Assembly (NCBI GenBank): GCA_964387935.1
Contig: CAYLZN010000105.1
Location: 1-15,890 of the forward strand
Direction: 5' to 3'
Origin: CAYLZN01 sp964387935
Lineage (GTDB): Bacteria; Acidobacteriota; Vicinamibacteria; Vicinamibacterales; JAFNAJ01
Length of the DNA stretch: 15,890 nucleotides
The notes under the pieces are model-generated. The model did not search any database and had not been told where the DNA came from. It saw only the letters and a list, made by a program, of their open reading frames with translations. A program made the translations under genes and the position numbers. Within the stretch, counting starts at the first letter, position 1. Each line of letters opens with the position of its first letter. Below, in pieces: positions 7,841-14,546 of this stretch.

Positions 7841-8383
7841 TCAGTCCTGCGGATCGAGCCGGGCCGCCGGCCGTTCCCAGACGCGTGCCGGTGGCGGGGC
7901 GCCGCTCGCACAGGCCGCCGCGTACTGCACGGCCTCGAGGATCTGGGTGTAGCCCGTGCACCGGCACAGGTTGCCGGCGAGCGCCTGGCGGACGTCGGCG
8001 TCGGTCGGCGACGGCACCCGATCGAGCAGGGCGCGCACCGACAGGATCATGCCGCTCTGGCAGAAGCCACATTGCAGGGCGCCGCTCCAGTCGAACGCCG
8101 CCTGCACGGGATCGCAGCCGTGGCCGCCGCGCGCGCGGTGCAGGGGCAGCAGACCCTCGATGGTGGTGATCGCGCGGCCGTCGACGGTGGCGGCGAGCAG
8201 GAGACACGAGAGCTGAGGCTCGCCGTCGACCAGGACGGTGCAGGCGCCGCAGTCGCCCTTGTCGCATCCCTGCTTGGACCCGGTCAGGCCGAGGCGATAG
8301 CGCAGGACCTCGAGCAGCGTCCAGTGGTCCGGCGCGTCCACGTCGTGGACGTCCCCGTTCACCTTCAGGCGCATGGGCGGCAT
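7841..8383 (-). CDS. hcrC: 4-hydroxybenzoyl-CoA reductase, gamma subunit (two [2Fe-2S])
   Basis: The small iron-sulfur subunit that relays electrons between the flavin subunit and the molybdenum site. The N-terminal plant-ferredoxin-type domain holds the first [2Fe-2S] cluster through C40, C45, C48 and C60 (KQGCDKGDCGACTVL). The helical C-terminal domain holds the second through C105, C108, C140 and C142 (LQCGFCQSGM, AGNLCRCTGY). Counted from ATG 8383 the protein is 180 residues, about 20 longer than the Thauera subunit because of a Pro/Ala/Arg-rich tail. Other starts are TTG 8416, whose GAGGA abuts the codon, and ATG 8374, the closest fit to the family N-terminus (MRLKVNG). None has a well-placed Shine-Dalgarno, and a small GC hairpin (8388-8401) sits just upstream. 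It is the first gene of the leftward hcr run. Confidence 0.93.
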   Translation of the reverse strand: MPPMRLKVNGDVHDVDAPDHWTLLEVLRYRLGLTGSKQGCDKGDCGACTVLVDGEPQLSCLLLAATVDGRAITTIEGLLPLHRARGGHGCDPVQAAFDWSGALQCGFCQSGMILSVRALLDRVPSPTDADVRQALAGNLCRCTGYTQILEAVQYAAACASGAPPPARVWERPAARLDPQD

Positions 8384-8561
8384 TGTTGCGCCGAACGGCG
8401 CCCGGGACAAGGGCAATCCTCGACCGCCGCGCCCGGCCGGCGCCCGCGCCCGGCGCCAGGCTCACGGGCTTGACGTCGAGCCGGGGTGGCTATATAGGTA
8501 TTCGGGAACTGAATTTCCTATTTTGGCCCGGGACACCCCGCCGGCCGAGACCCGCCCCCCG
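8384..8561. promoter_or_regulatory. Divergent intergenic control region between hcrCAB and had-oah-dch-bcr
   Basis: This 178-base region separates the two oppositely directed operons and is the only sizeable gap in the window. Its left half (about 8384-8470) is extremely GC-rich, with small inverted repeats: GCGCC/GGCGC at 8388-8401 and GGCGCC/GGCGCC at 8439-8457. Its right half holds a sharply AT-rich patch (about 8490-8525). Inside that patch 8505-8518 (GGAACTGAATTTCC) is an imperfect palindrome that could be an operator, lying at or just after the expected rightward start point. A convincing leftward promoter was not found; the TATATA at 8491-8496 reads the same on both strands but lacks a well-spaced -35 on the minus strand. 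Confidence 0.6.
8470..8498 (+). promoter_or_regulatory. Putative sigma70-type promoter for the had-oah-GNAT-dch-bcr operon
   Basis: TTGACG at 8470-8475 matches the -35 consensus in five of six bases. It is followed at 17 bases by TATAGG (8493-8498), which overlaps TATATA at 8491-8496 (15-base spacing). In DNA of about 70% G+C this pairing is unlikely to be frequent by chance. The start point would be near 8505, giving a leader of about 57 bases before the had ATG at 8562. No other good promoter is visible before the rightward genes. Confidence 0.6.
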
Positions 8562-9659
8562 ATGACCGAGACCGGCCCCCTCCCCTTCTCCCTGACGTCC
8601 TGGGTCGTCGACGCGCCCGGCCGTCCCATGCGGCAGGCGACACGCCACGAGCCGGTCGGCCGCGGCGAGGTGCTCGTCGAGGTGGCCGGCTGCGGCGTCT
8701 GCCACACGGACCTCGGCTTCTACTACGACGGCGTGCCCACCCGTCGACCCTTCCCGCTCACCCTGGGCCACGAGGTCAGCGGGCGCGTCGTCCAGGCCGG
8801 CCCCGGGGCCGAGCGCTGGATCGGGCACGCGGTCATCGTGCCGGCCGTCCTGCCGTGCGGCGAGTGCGAGGCGTGCCGCGCCGGCCGGGGTCAGGTGTGT
8901 CCCTCGCAGGTCTTCCCCGGCAGCGACGTGGATGGCGGTTTCGGCAGTCACCTGAAGGTCCCCGGCCGCGGCCTGTGTCCCGTGCCGGAGTTGACCGACG
9001 CCGCACGCAACCCCGGCGGGCTCGACCTCGCCTCGCTGGCGGTCATCGCCGACGCCGTGACGACGCCGTACCAGGCGATCCGGCGCAGCGGCCTGGCCGC
9101 GGGCGACCTCGCGGTGTTCGTCGGGGCCGGGGGCATCGGCGGGTTCGGCGTGCAGATCGCGGCCGCGCTCGGGGCCGCGGTGGTGGCCATCGACGTCAAC
9201 GACACGCGGCTCGAGCAGATGTCGCGGCACGGCGCGGCGATGGTCGTCCAGGCCGCGGGACAGGACGCCAGGCAACTGCGCCGCCGCGTGCGCGAGTTCG
9301 CCGACGCGCGCGGCGTGCCCACCTGGCGCACGCGCATCTTCGAGACGTCCGGCACGCCGGCCGGTCAGGCCACCGCCTTCGGCCTGCTGGGCCACGGCAG
9401 CGTGCTCTCGGTGGTCGGCTACACGCCGTCCAGCGTCGAAGTGCGCCTCTCGAACCTGATGGCGTACGACGCCGTCGCCCAGGGCAACTGGGGCTGTCTG
9501 CCCGAACACTACCCTGCGGTCCTGGACCTGGTGCTGCAGCAGAAGGTCGCCATCGAGCCGTTCATCGAGCGACGGCCGATGGCGACGATCAACGAGGTCT
9601 TCGACGAGGTCCATCGCGGCGCCACCACGCGTCGGATCGTTCTCGTCCCGGAGCACTGA
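8562..9659 (+). CDS. had: 6-hydroxycyclohex-1-ene-1-carbonyl-CoA dehydrogenase
   Basis: An NAD-dependent, zinc-containing medium-chain alcohol dehydrogenase (365 residues) that oxidises 6-hydroxycyclohex-1-ene-1-carbonyl-CoA to the 6-oxo compound, two steps after benzoyl-CoA reduction. It shows GCGVCHTDLGFYYDG with catalytic-zinc C47, GHE at 69-71, a four-cysteine structural zinc loop (C99, C102, C105, C113), the dinucleotide-binding GAGGIGG (188-194) and an acidic residue in VVAIDVND consistent with NAD. The stretches FYYDGVPT, VIVPAVLPCG, VIADAVTTPYQA and SNLMAYDAVAQGNWGCLPE follow the Thauera Had sequence closely, which separates it from generic alcohol dehydrogenases. The frame is open upstream to 8373, but the promoter lies inside that extension and the family N-terminus begins at ATG 8562. 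The Shine-Dalgarno is weak (GAGA about 13 bases upstream), unlike the rest of the operon. Its stop is three bases before oah. Confidence 0.94.
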   Translation: MTETGPLPFSLTSWVVDAPGRPMRQATRHEPVGRGEVLVEVAGCGVCHTDLGFYYDGVPTRRPFPLTLGHEVSGRVVQAGPGAERWIGHAVIVPAVLPCGECEACRAGRGQVCPSQVFPGSDVDGGFGSHLKVPGRGLCPVPELTDAARNPGGLDLASLAVIADAVTTPYQAIRRSGLAAGDLAVFVGAGGIGGFGVQIAAALGAAVVAIDVNDTRLEQMSRHGAAMVVQAAGQDARQLRRRVREFADARGVPTWRTRIFETSGTPAGQATAFGLLGHGSVLSVVGYTPSSVEVRLSNLMAYDAVAQGNWGCLPEHYPAVLDLVLQQKVAIEPFIERRPMATINEVFDEVHRGATTRRIVLVPEH

Positions 9660-9662
9660 CGC

Positions 9663-10757
9663 ATGGATCTCAGGAACCACGACCTCGTGCCGCACACGCC
9701 CGCCGCGGGCGTCCGCTACGACGAGGTCCCGCTCCGCACGCCCACGGGCGACGAGGTGCCCGGGCTCCACACCGTGCGGCTCACGCTCGACAACCCGTCC
9801 CAGCTCAATTCCTACACCACCGAGATGGTGAAGGGGGTCATCCTGGGCCTGCGCCGCGCGTCCAACGACCGCGCGGCGGTGGCGGTGGTCTTCACCGGCG
9901 CGGGCACGCGGGCGTTCTGCACCGGGGGCAACACGGCCGAGTACGCCGAGTACTACGCGGGACGTCCCGAGGAGTACCGGCAGTACATGCGCCTGTTCAA
10001 CGACATGGTCAGCGCCATCCTGCTCTGCGACAAGCCGGTCGTCTGCCGCGTCAACGGCATGCGCATCGGCGGCGGACAGGAGATCGGCATGGCCTGCGAC
10101 TTCTCGATCGCGCAGGACCTGGCGACCTTCGGACAGGCGGGACCGCGGCACGGATCCGCGCCCGACGGCGGGAGCACGGACTTCCTCCCCCTGTTCGTCG
10201 GCATCGAGGCCGCCATGGAGAGCTGCACCCTCTGCGAGCACTGGAGCGCCTACAAGGCCCAGCGCCTCGGGCTGCTCACGAAGGTCGTGCCGGGCCTGCA
10301 GCTCGACGGCCGCCTCGTGCCCAACCCGCTCGTGATCACCGACCGCTGGGTGGAGGGCGGCCAGGTGGTGTTCGGCGAGTTCACGCAGGGCGCGGCGCGC
10401 GAGGACGCAAAGGCCCTGCTGGCGCGTGGCACCATCGATCTCTCGGCGCTCGACCGCGAGGTCGACGCGCTGGTCTTCAAGCTCGCGCAGACGTTTCCGG
10501 GCTGCCTGTCCAAGACCATCGAGAGCGTGCGCAAGCACAAACTCGCGCACTGGGATCGCAACAAGGAAACCAACCGCGCGTGGCTCGGCCTCAACATGAT
10601 GACCGAGGCGCGCGCCGGGTTCCGGGCGTTCCACGAGGGATCGAAGGCCTGGCGGGAGGCGGATTTCCTGCTGCTGCGGCGTCGCCTCGCCGAAGGGTGC
10701 GCGTGGTCGGAGGATCTGATCGACGCCATCCTCGCCCGCGCCCATGGGAAGGCCTGA
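9663..10757 (+). CDS. oah: 6-oxocyclohex-1-ene-1-carbonyl-CoA hydrolase (ring opening)
   Basis: A crotonase-superfamily enzyme of 364 residues that adds water to 6-oxocyclohex-1-ene-1-carbonyl-CoA and hydrolyses the C-C bond, giving 3-hydroxypimelyl-CoA. Its homologue BamA is widely used as a marker gene for anaerobic aromatic degradation. The oxyanion-hole segments are AFCTGGNTAEYAEYYAG (residues 84-100) and RIGGGQEIGMACDFSIA (134-150). Features specific to this family are AGPRHGSAPDGGSTDFLP (159-176), the ITDRWVEGGQVVFGEF region and a long helical C-terminal part (NKETNRAWLGLNMMTEA). The length fits the family (about 360-380). ATG at 9663 follows the had stop by three bases, with GGAG nine bases upstream inside had. 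No catalytic region looks damaged. The assignment is firm. Confidence 0.95.
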   Translation: MDLRNHDLVPHTPAAGVRYDEVPLRTPTGDEVPGLHTVRLTLDNPSQLNSYTTEMVKGVILGLRRASNDRAAVAVVFTGAGTRAFCTGGNTAEYAEYYAGRPEEYRQYMRLFNDMVSAILLCDKPVVCRVNGMRIGGGQEIGMACDFSIAQDLATFGQAGPRHGSAPDGGSTDFLPLFVGIEAAMESCTLCEHWSAYKAQRLGLLTKVVPGLQLDGRLVPNPLVITDRWVEGGQVVFGEFTQGAAREDAKALLARGTIDLSALDREVDALVFKLAQTFPGCLSKTIESVRKHKLAHWDRNKETNRAWLGLNMMTEARAGFRAFHEGSKAWREADFLLLRRRLAEGCAWSEDLIDAILARAHGKA

Positions 10758-10760
10758 GCC

Positions 10761-11306
10761 GTGGGGGGAACACGGGCGAGACGGCGCGTGCCGCCGCGTC
10801 AACGGCTGGACACGCCACCGCCACCTGCGGACGCGACGATCCGGATCCGCCCGCTGGCCCGGGGCGACCTCGCCGCGGTGAGCCGCCTCGAGGCGACGCA
10901 CACCGGCGGATCCGAGAAACGGGCGTTCTGGCGGCGACTGTTCGCCGAGTTCCTCGCCACCCCCGGCAGCCGTCGGCACGTGGGGCTCGCGGCGGAGGGC
11001 GCGGGTGGCCTGGTGGGCTATCTGCTCGGAGACGTGCGCGCGCTCGAGTTCGGCTCGGAGCCGTGCGGCTGGATCTTCGCGATCGGCGTCGACCCGGCGG
11101 CGCTCCGACAGGGCGTCGGCCGCGCCCTGCTCGACGGGGCGCGCGCGCGGTTCCGCGCCGCCGGGGTGAGCCGCGTCCGGACGATGGTGCGTCGCAACGA
11201 CATCCCGGTGCTGGCCTTCTTCAGGGCCGGCGGCTTCGCCGGCGGCCCCTACGTGCAGCTCGAATGCGATCTCGTGCCGGTGCAATCCAGGAGCCCTTCG
11301 CGATGA
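10761..11306 (+). CDS. GNAT-family N-acetyltransferase inside the benzoyl-CoA operon
   Basis: A single-domain GCN5-related acetyltransferase of 181 residues. After a basic, proline-rich tail of about 25 residues the fold begins at ATIRIRPLARGDL. The acetyl-CoA-binding pyrophosphate loop is RQGVGRA (116-122), preceded by the beta-4 strand IFAIGVDP and followed by the helix LLDGARARFRAAG. The C-terminal RRNDIPVLAFFRAGGFAGGP is the usual N-x-x-x-x-x-F-x-x-x-GF closing motif. The start is GTG at 10761, three bases after oah, with GGAAGG eight bases upstream. The stop overlaps the dch start by four bases (ATGA), so translation is coupled to the pathway genes. In Rhodopseudomonas palustris the GNAT enzyme BadL, encoded among the bad genes, acetylates aminobenzoates, while a separate Pat enzyme acetylates acyl-CoA ligases and switches them off. 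Which kind of substrate this protein uses cannot be read from sequence. Confidence 0.88.
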   Translation: MGGTRARRRVPPRQRLDTPPPPADATIRIRPLARGDLAAVSRLEATHTGGSEKRAFWRRLFAEFLATPGSRRHVGLAAEGAGGLVGYLLGDVRALEFGSEPCGWIFAIGVDPAALRQGVGRALLDGARARFRAAGVSRVRTMVRRNDIPVLAFFRAGGFAGGPYVQLECDLVPVQSRSPSR

Positions 11307-12076
11307 CCGACGCCCCCGTGACCATCGACCCCCTCGACGAGGAGACCTGCTGGCGTGTCACCTTCGGCACGGGGAAGGGCAACGTGCTCGACACCGTGCT
11401 CACCAGCGGCCTCACCGAGGTGTTCCGGGCGGCAGCCACCGCCCCGCGTCTCAAGGCCCTCTGCCTCGAAGGGCGCGGTCCCCACTTCTCCTTCGGCGCG
11501 AGCGTGCAGGAGCACCTGCCGGGGGCCGTGGCGCCCATGCTGCGGCGGTTCCACGATCTGCTGTTCGCCCTGGTCGATAGCGGGGTCTTCGTCACCGCCG
11601 TCGTGCGAGGCCAGTGCCTCGGGGGCGGGCTCGAGCTGGCGACGCTCTGCCACCGCGTGGTGGCGACCCGCGACGCAAAGCTCGGACAGCCCGAGATCGC
11701 GCTCGCCGTGTTCGCGCCGGCGGCGTCGATCGCGCTCGCCCACCGGGTGGGCCGCCCCCGCGCGGAAGACCTGTGCGTGAGCGGGCGGACGGTTGGCGCC
11801 GAGGAGGCCCGCGCCATGGGGCTGGTTGACGAACTGACGGATGGCGACCCGATGGAGGCCGCGCTGGCCTACGTGCGCCAGCACCTGGGACCGAAGTCAG
11901 CGTCCAGCCTGCGGTATGCGGTCAGGGCCGTGCGCGCCCCGCTCCGTGCGCAACTGGCCGCCGACCTCCCGGCGCTGGAGCGCCTCTATCTCGACGACCT
12001 GATGGCGACCGGCGACGCGGTCGAAGGCCTCCAGGCGTTCCTCGATCGGCGCGCGCCGGTCTGGAGACACGCATGA
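11303..12076 (+). CDS. dch: Cyclohexa-1,5-diene-1-carbonyl-CoA hydratase
   Basis: A crotonase-family hydratase of 257 residues that adds water to the product of benzoyl-CoA reductase, forming 6-hydroxycyclohex-1-ene-1-carbonyl-CoA. The oxyanion-hole regions are GPHFSFGASVQEHLPG (59-74) and VRGQCLGGGLELAT (101-114). KLGQPEIALAVFAPAASIAL (126-145), SASSLRYAVRAVRAP and the C-terminal LYLDDLMATGDAVEGLQAFL closely follow the Thauera dienoyl-CoA hydratase and separate it from ordinary enoyl-CoA hydratases. ATG 11303 lies inside the GNAT stop (ATGA) and has AGGAG nine bases upstream. Its stop overlaps bcrC in the same way. The gene stands directly before the reductase, so the enzyme that pulls the unfavourable reduction forward is made along with it. 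Confidence 0.94.
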   Translation: MTDAPVTIDPLDEETCWRVTFGTGKGNVLDTVLTSGLTEVFRAAATAPRLKALCLEGRGPHFSFGASVQEHLPGAVAPMLRRFHDLLFALVDSGVFVTAVVRGQCLGGGLELATLCHRVVATRDAKLGQPEIALAVFAPAASIALAHRVGRPRAEDLCVSGRTVGAEEARAMGLVDELTDGDPMEAALAYVRQHLGPKSASSLRYAVRAVRAPLRAQLAADLPALERLYLDDLMATGDAVEGLQAFLDRRAPVWRHA

Positions 12077-13248
12077 CCCCGGCCGGGCAGCTCGCTGCGG
12101 TCCTGGAGCGGGCGGACCGCCTCTATCGCGACTACCGCCTCGGCGAGGTGCGGAACTGGAAGGCGCGGACCGGAGGACTCGCCGTCGGCTACATGCCGAT
12201 CTACGTGCCCCGAGAACTCCTGCATGCGCAGGGCGTCCTGCCGGTCTCGCTCCTGGGCGGCCGCGACGACCTCGAGATCATCAAGGGCGACGCCTACTAC
12301 CAGTCCTACATCTGCCACATCCCGCGCAGCACGGTGGAGCTCGGATTGAACGGCAGCTACGACTGCCTCGACGGCGTGCTCTTCCCGGCCATCTGCGACG
12401 TCATCCGCAACCTGTCCGGCATGTGGCAGATGCTCTTCCCCGGCATGCTGGTCCGCTACCTCGATCTGCCGCAGAACTTCGACCGCGACCTCGGCGGCCG
12501 CTTCTACCGGGGGGAGCTGGAACAGCTGGCGCGCGACCTCACGGCCCGCGGCGCCGCGGACCTCGATCCGGACGCCCTGCGCACATCGATCGCGCTCTAC
12601 AACGAGGACCGGCGCCTCGTGCGCGCGCTGTACGCCCTGCGTCGCGTGCAGCCCTGGAAGGTGCCGACCCACGAACTCTACGTGGTCCTCCGCGCGTGCC
12701 TCGTGTTGCCGGTCGAGGACTCGACGCCGCTGCTGCGCACCTATCTCGACCTGGTCGAGCGCGACGACACGCGCAAGCCGCTGGACCAGGCCCGCGTCCT
12801 GCTGACGGGGTCCTTCTGCGAGCAGCCCCCCCTGGGCCTCATCAAGACCCTCGAACGCGCCGGCTGCTACATCGTCGACGACGATTTCGTGCAGGTGCAT
12901 CGGTACATCGCCTCGGACATCCCGACCGACGGGGATCCGCTCGAGCACCTCGTGACGGCGTTCCTCGAGGACGCCGTGGCGAGCCCGACGCGCTACATCG
13001 GCGAGGACGTCAAGGGCGCCTCGCTGATCGCGCGGGTCGCGGAGAGCGGGGCCGAGGGCGTGCTCTTCTGCGCGCCGAGCTTCTGCGATCCGGCGCTGCT
13101 CGACCAGCCGATGGCCGTCAGGGCGATCGAACGGCACGGCATCGCCTGGACCGCGTTCAAGTACGCCGAGAACAGCGGCCAGTTCCAGGTGATCCGCGAA
13201 CAGGCCGGCACGTTTGCCGACTCGCTCAAGCTGTGGAGCACGTCATGA
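12073..13248 (+). CDS. bcrC: Benzoyl-CoA reductase, subunit C
   Basis: One of the two subunits (BcrB and BcrC) that form the substrate-reducing module of ATP-dependent benzoyl-CoA reductase; 391 residues, as expected (Thauera BcrC is about 386). It belongs to the HgdB/FldC family of 2-hydroxyacyl-CoA dehydratase subunits, which bind a [4Fe-4S] cluster through scattered cysteines. Candidates visible here are C81 (SYICHIPRS), C108 (FPAICDVIRNLSGMW), C249 (LLTGSFCEQPPLGL) and C333/C338 near the end; the exact ligands cannot be chosen by eye. The phrases CDVIRNLSGMW and GSFCEQPPLGLIKTLE are characteristic of BcrC/BadD rather than of the general dehydratases. ATG 12073 overlaps the dch stop (ATGA), with GGAG six bases upstream. 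The stop overlaps bcrB by four bases. Confidence 0.94.
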   Translation: MTPAGQLAAVLERADRLYRDYRLGEVRNWKARTGGLAVGYMPIYVPRELLHAQGVLPVSLLGGRDDLEIIKGDAYYQSYICHIPRSTVELGLNGSYDCLDGVLFPAICDVIRNLSGMWQMLFPGMLVRYLDLPQNFDRDLGGRFYRGELEQLARDLTARGAADLDPDALRTSIALYNEDRRLVRALYALRRVQPWKVPTHELYVVLRACLVLPVEDSTPLLRTYLDLVERDDTRKPLDQARVLLTGSFCEQPPLGLIKTLERAGCYIVDDDFVQVHRYIASDIPTDGDPLEHLVTAFLEDAVASPTRYIGEDVKGASLIARVAESGAEGVLFCAPSFCDPALLDQPMAVRAIERHGIAWTAFKYAENSGQFQVIREQAGTFADSLKLWSTS

Positions 13249-14546
13249 CCTCGACCCGTCCCGTGTCGGCCCCCGGAGAAGCGTTCAAGGACTCGAGCCA
13301 GCTCCGGCAGAAGGCGATGATCGCGCGCCACTTCGACCGGCTGGCCGCGGCGCCCGAGACGGGCGAGCGGAGCGCGTACACGTTCGTGCCCGGCAACCTC
13401 ACGGAGCTGCTCCTCAGCTTCGACCTCCTGCCCGTCCTGCCGGAAATCAATGCGCTGCAGTCGGCCATGCGCGGCAAGTCGGCCGAGTACATCTCGCTGG
13501 CGGAGAAGCTCGGGCACTCCGAGGACGTGTGCACGTACGTCAAGAGCGACATCGGCATGCTCAAGTCCGGCAACATCGGCCCGACCGGGCAGCGGCTGCC
13601 GCCACCGGACCTGCTGCTGCTCTCGTATACGGGCTGTTTCACGTTCATGAAGTGGTTCGAGCTGCTGCGCGAGGAATACCACTGCCCGATTGCCATGCTG
13701 CACGTGCCCTACCAGGCCGACGGACGGGTCACCGAGACCATGCGCGAGTACGTCGTGCAGCAGCTTCGCACCAAGGTCATTCCGGTCCTGGAGCAGGTGT
13801 CCGGCAAGGCGTACGACGAAGACCGCCTCGCCGCGCACCTGGCCCTCTCGGCCCGCGCGGAGGACGATCTCGTCCGCGTCCTCCAGTCGGCGCGGCAGGT
13901 GCCGTCGCCGATCGACGCCTACTTCGGCGCCGTCTACTACGTCGGCCCGATCTTCAGTGCCTTCAGGGGGACCGAGGACGCCGTGACTTACTACGAGCTG
14001 CTCTGGCAGGAGGTCCGCGAACGCGGCGCCCTCGGCAAGGGCCCGGTGACGCCCGAGGGCGACATGAGTCGCGAGCGCTTCAGGATCGTCGTGGAGGGCC
14101 CGCCCAACTGGACGAGTTTCCGGCAGTTCTGGAAGATGTTCGCCGACGAGGGCGCCGTGGCGGTGGCGTCGACGTATGCCAAGGTCGGGGGGGTCTACGA
14201 CACCGGCTTCCGGCACGACCCGAGCCGTCCGCTGGAGAGCCTGGCCGAGTACTGCCTCGGCTGCTACACGAACCTCAGCCTGCCGTCGCGCATCGATCTC
14301 ATCGCCCGCTACGTGAAGGAGTACCAGGCCGACGGGTTCCTCATCAACTCGGTGAAGAGCTGCAACTCGTTCAGCGCCGGGCAGCTGCACATCCTGCGCG
14401 AGGTCGAGGCGCGGGCCGGCCGTCCCGGCGGCTTCATCGAGAGCGATCTGGTGGATCCGCGGTACTTCTCCGCCGCCAACATCAAGAACCGGCTCGAGTC
14501 CTACTTCCAGATGCTCGAGCAGAAGCGCCTCGGGAGCGTGCAGTGA
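13245..14546 (+). CDS. bcrB: Benzoyl-CoA reductase, subunit B
   Basis: The partner of BcrC in the benzoyl-CoA-binding module; 433 residues, matching the usual length of BcrB/BadE (about 434). It is of the HgdA/FldB family. Likely [4Fe-4S] ligand candidates are C96 (SEDVCTYVKSDIG), C131 (LLSYTGCFTFMKWFELL) and C373 (INSVKSCNSFSAGQ), with further cysteines at 147, 337 and 340. FVPGNLTELLLSFDLLPVLPE and VYYVGPIFSAFRGT are typical of this subunit. ATG 13245 lies in the bcrC stop (ATGA), with GGAG six bases upstream. Its stop overlaps the GTG of bcrA. No frameshift or missing segment is seen. Confidence 0.94.
   Translation: MTSTRPVSAPGEAFKDSSQLRQKAMIARHFDRLAAAPETGERSAYTFVPGNLTELLLSFDLLPVLPEINALQSAMRGKSAEYISLAEKLGHSEDVCTYVKSDIGMLKSGNIGPTGQRLPPPDLLLLSYTGCFTFMKWFELLREEYHCPIAMLHVPYQADGRVTETMREYVVQQLRTKVIPVLEQVSGKAYDEDRLAAHLALSARAEDDLVRVLQSARQVPSPIDAYFGAVYYVGPIFSAFRGTEDAVTYYELLWQEVRERGALGKGPVTPEGDMSRERFRIVVEGPPNWTSFRQFWKMFADEGAVAVASTYAKVGGVYDTGFRHDPSRPLESLAEYCLGCYTNLSLPSRIDLIARYVKEYQADGFLINSVKSCNSFSAGQLHILREVEARAGRPGGFIESDLVDPRYFSAANIKNRLESYFQMLEQKRLGSVQ

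Noticed and set aside
7840..7911. N-terminal extension of HcrA by 24 residues
   Set aside because: It would overlap hcrC, is Arg-rich and unlike the family; the ATG at 7839 has a well-placed AGGA.
6535..8169. 544-codon plus-strand frame opposite hcrA/hcrC
   Set aside because: It lies antisense to two firmly identified reductase subunits and shows only Arg/Gly/Val-rich sequence.
8429..8457. GC-only repeats (GCGCCCGGC twice, GGCGCC arms) as a terminator or specific protein site
   Set aside because: The arms are short and entirely G/C in a region that is nearly all G/C, with no T-run; chance is the simplest reading.
8490..11285. 931-codon open frame on the minus strand opposite had, oah and the GNAT gene
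   Set aside because: Composition is Arg/Ala/His/Glu-rich with no recognisable domain, and the plus strand there carries three clearly recognisable enzymes. Long antisense frames are expected in DNA this GC-rich.
8855..11302. Upstream extension of the dch frame (about 816 codons open before the ATG)
   Set aside because: The extension is out of frame with had, oah and the GNAT gene and has no domain; the dch family N-terminus and a Shine-Dalgarno sit at 11303.
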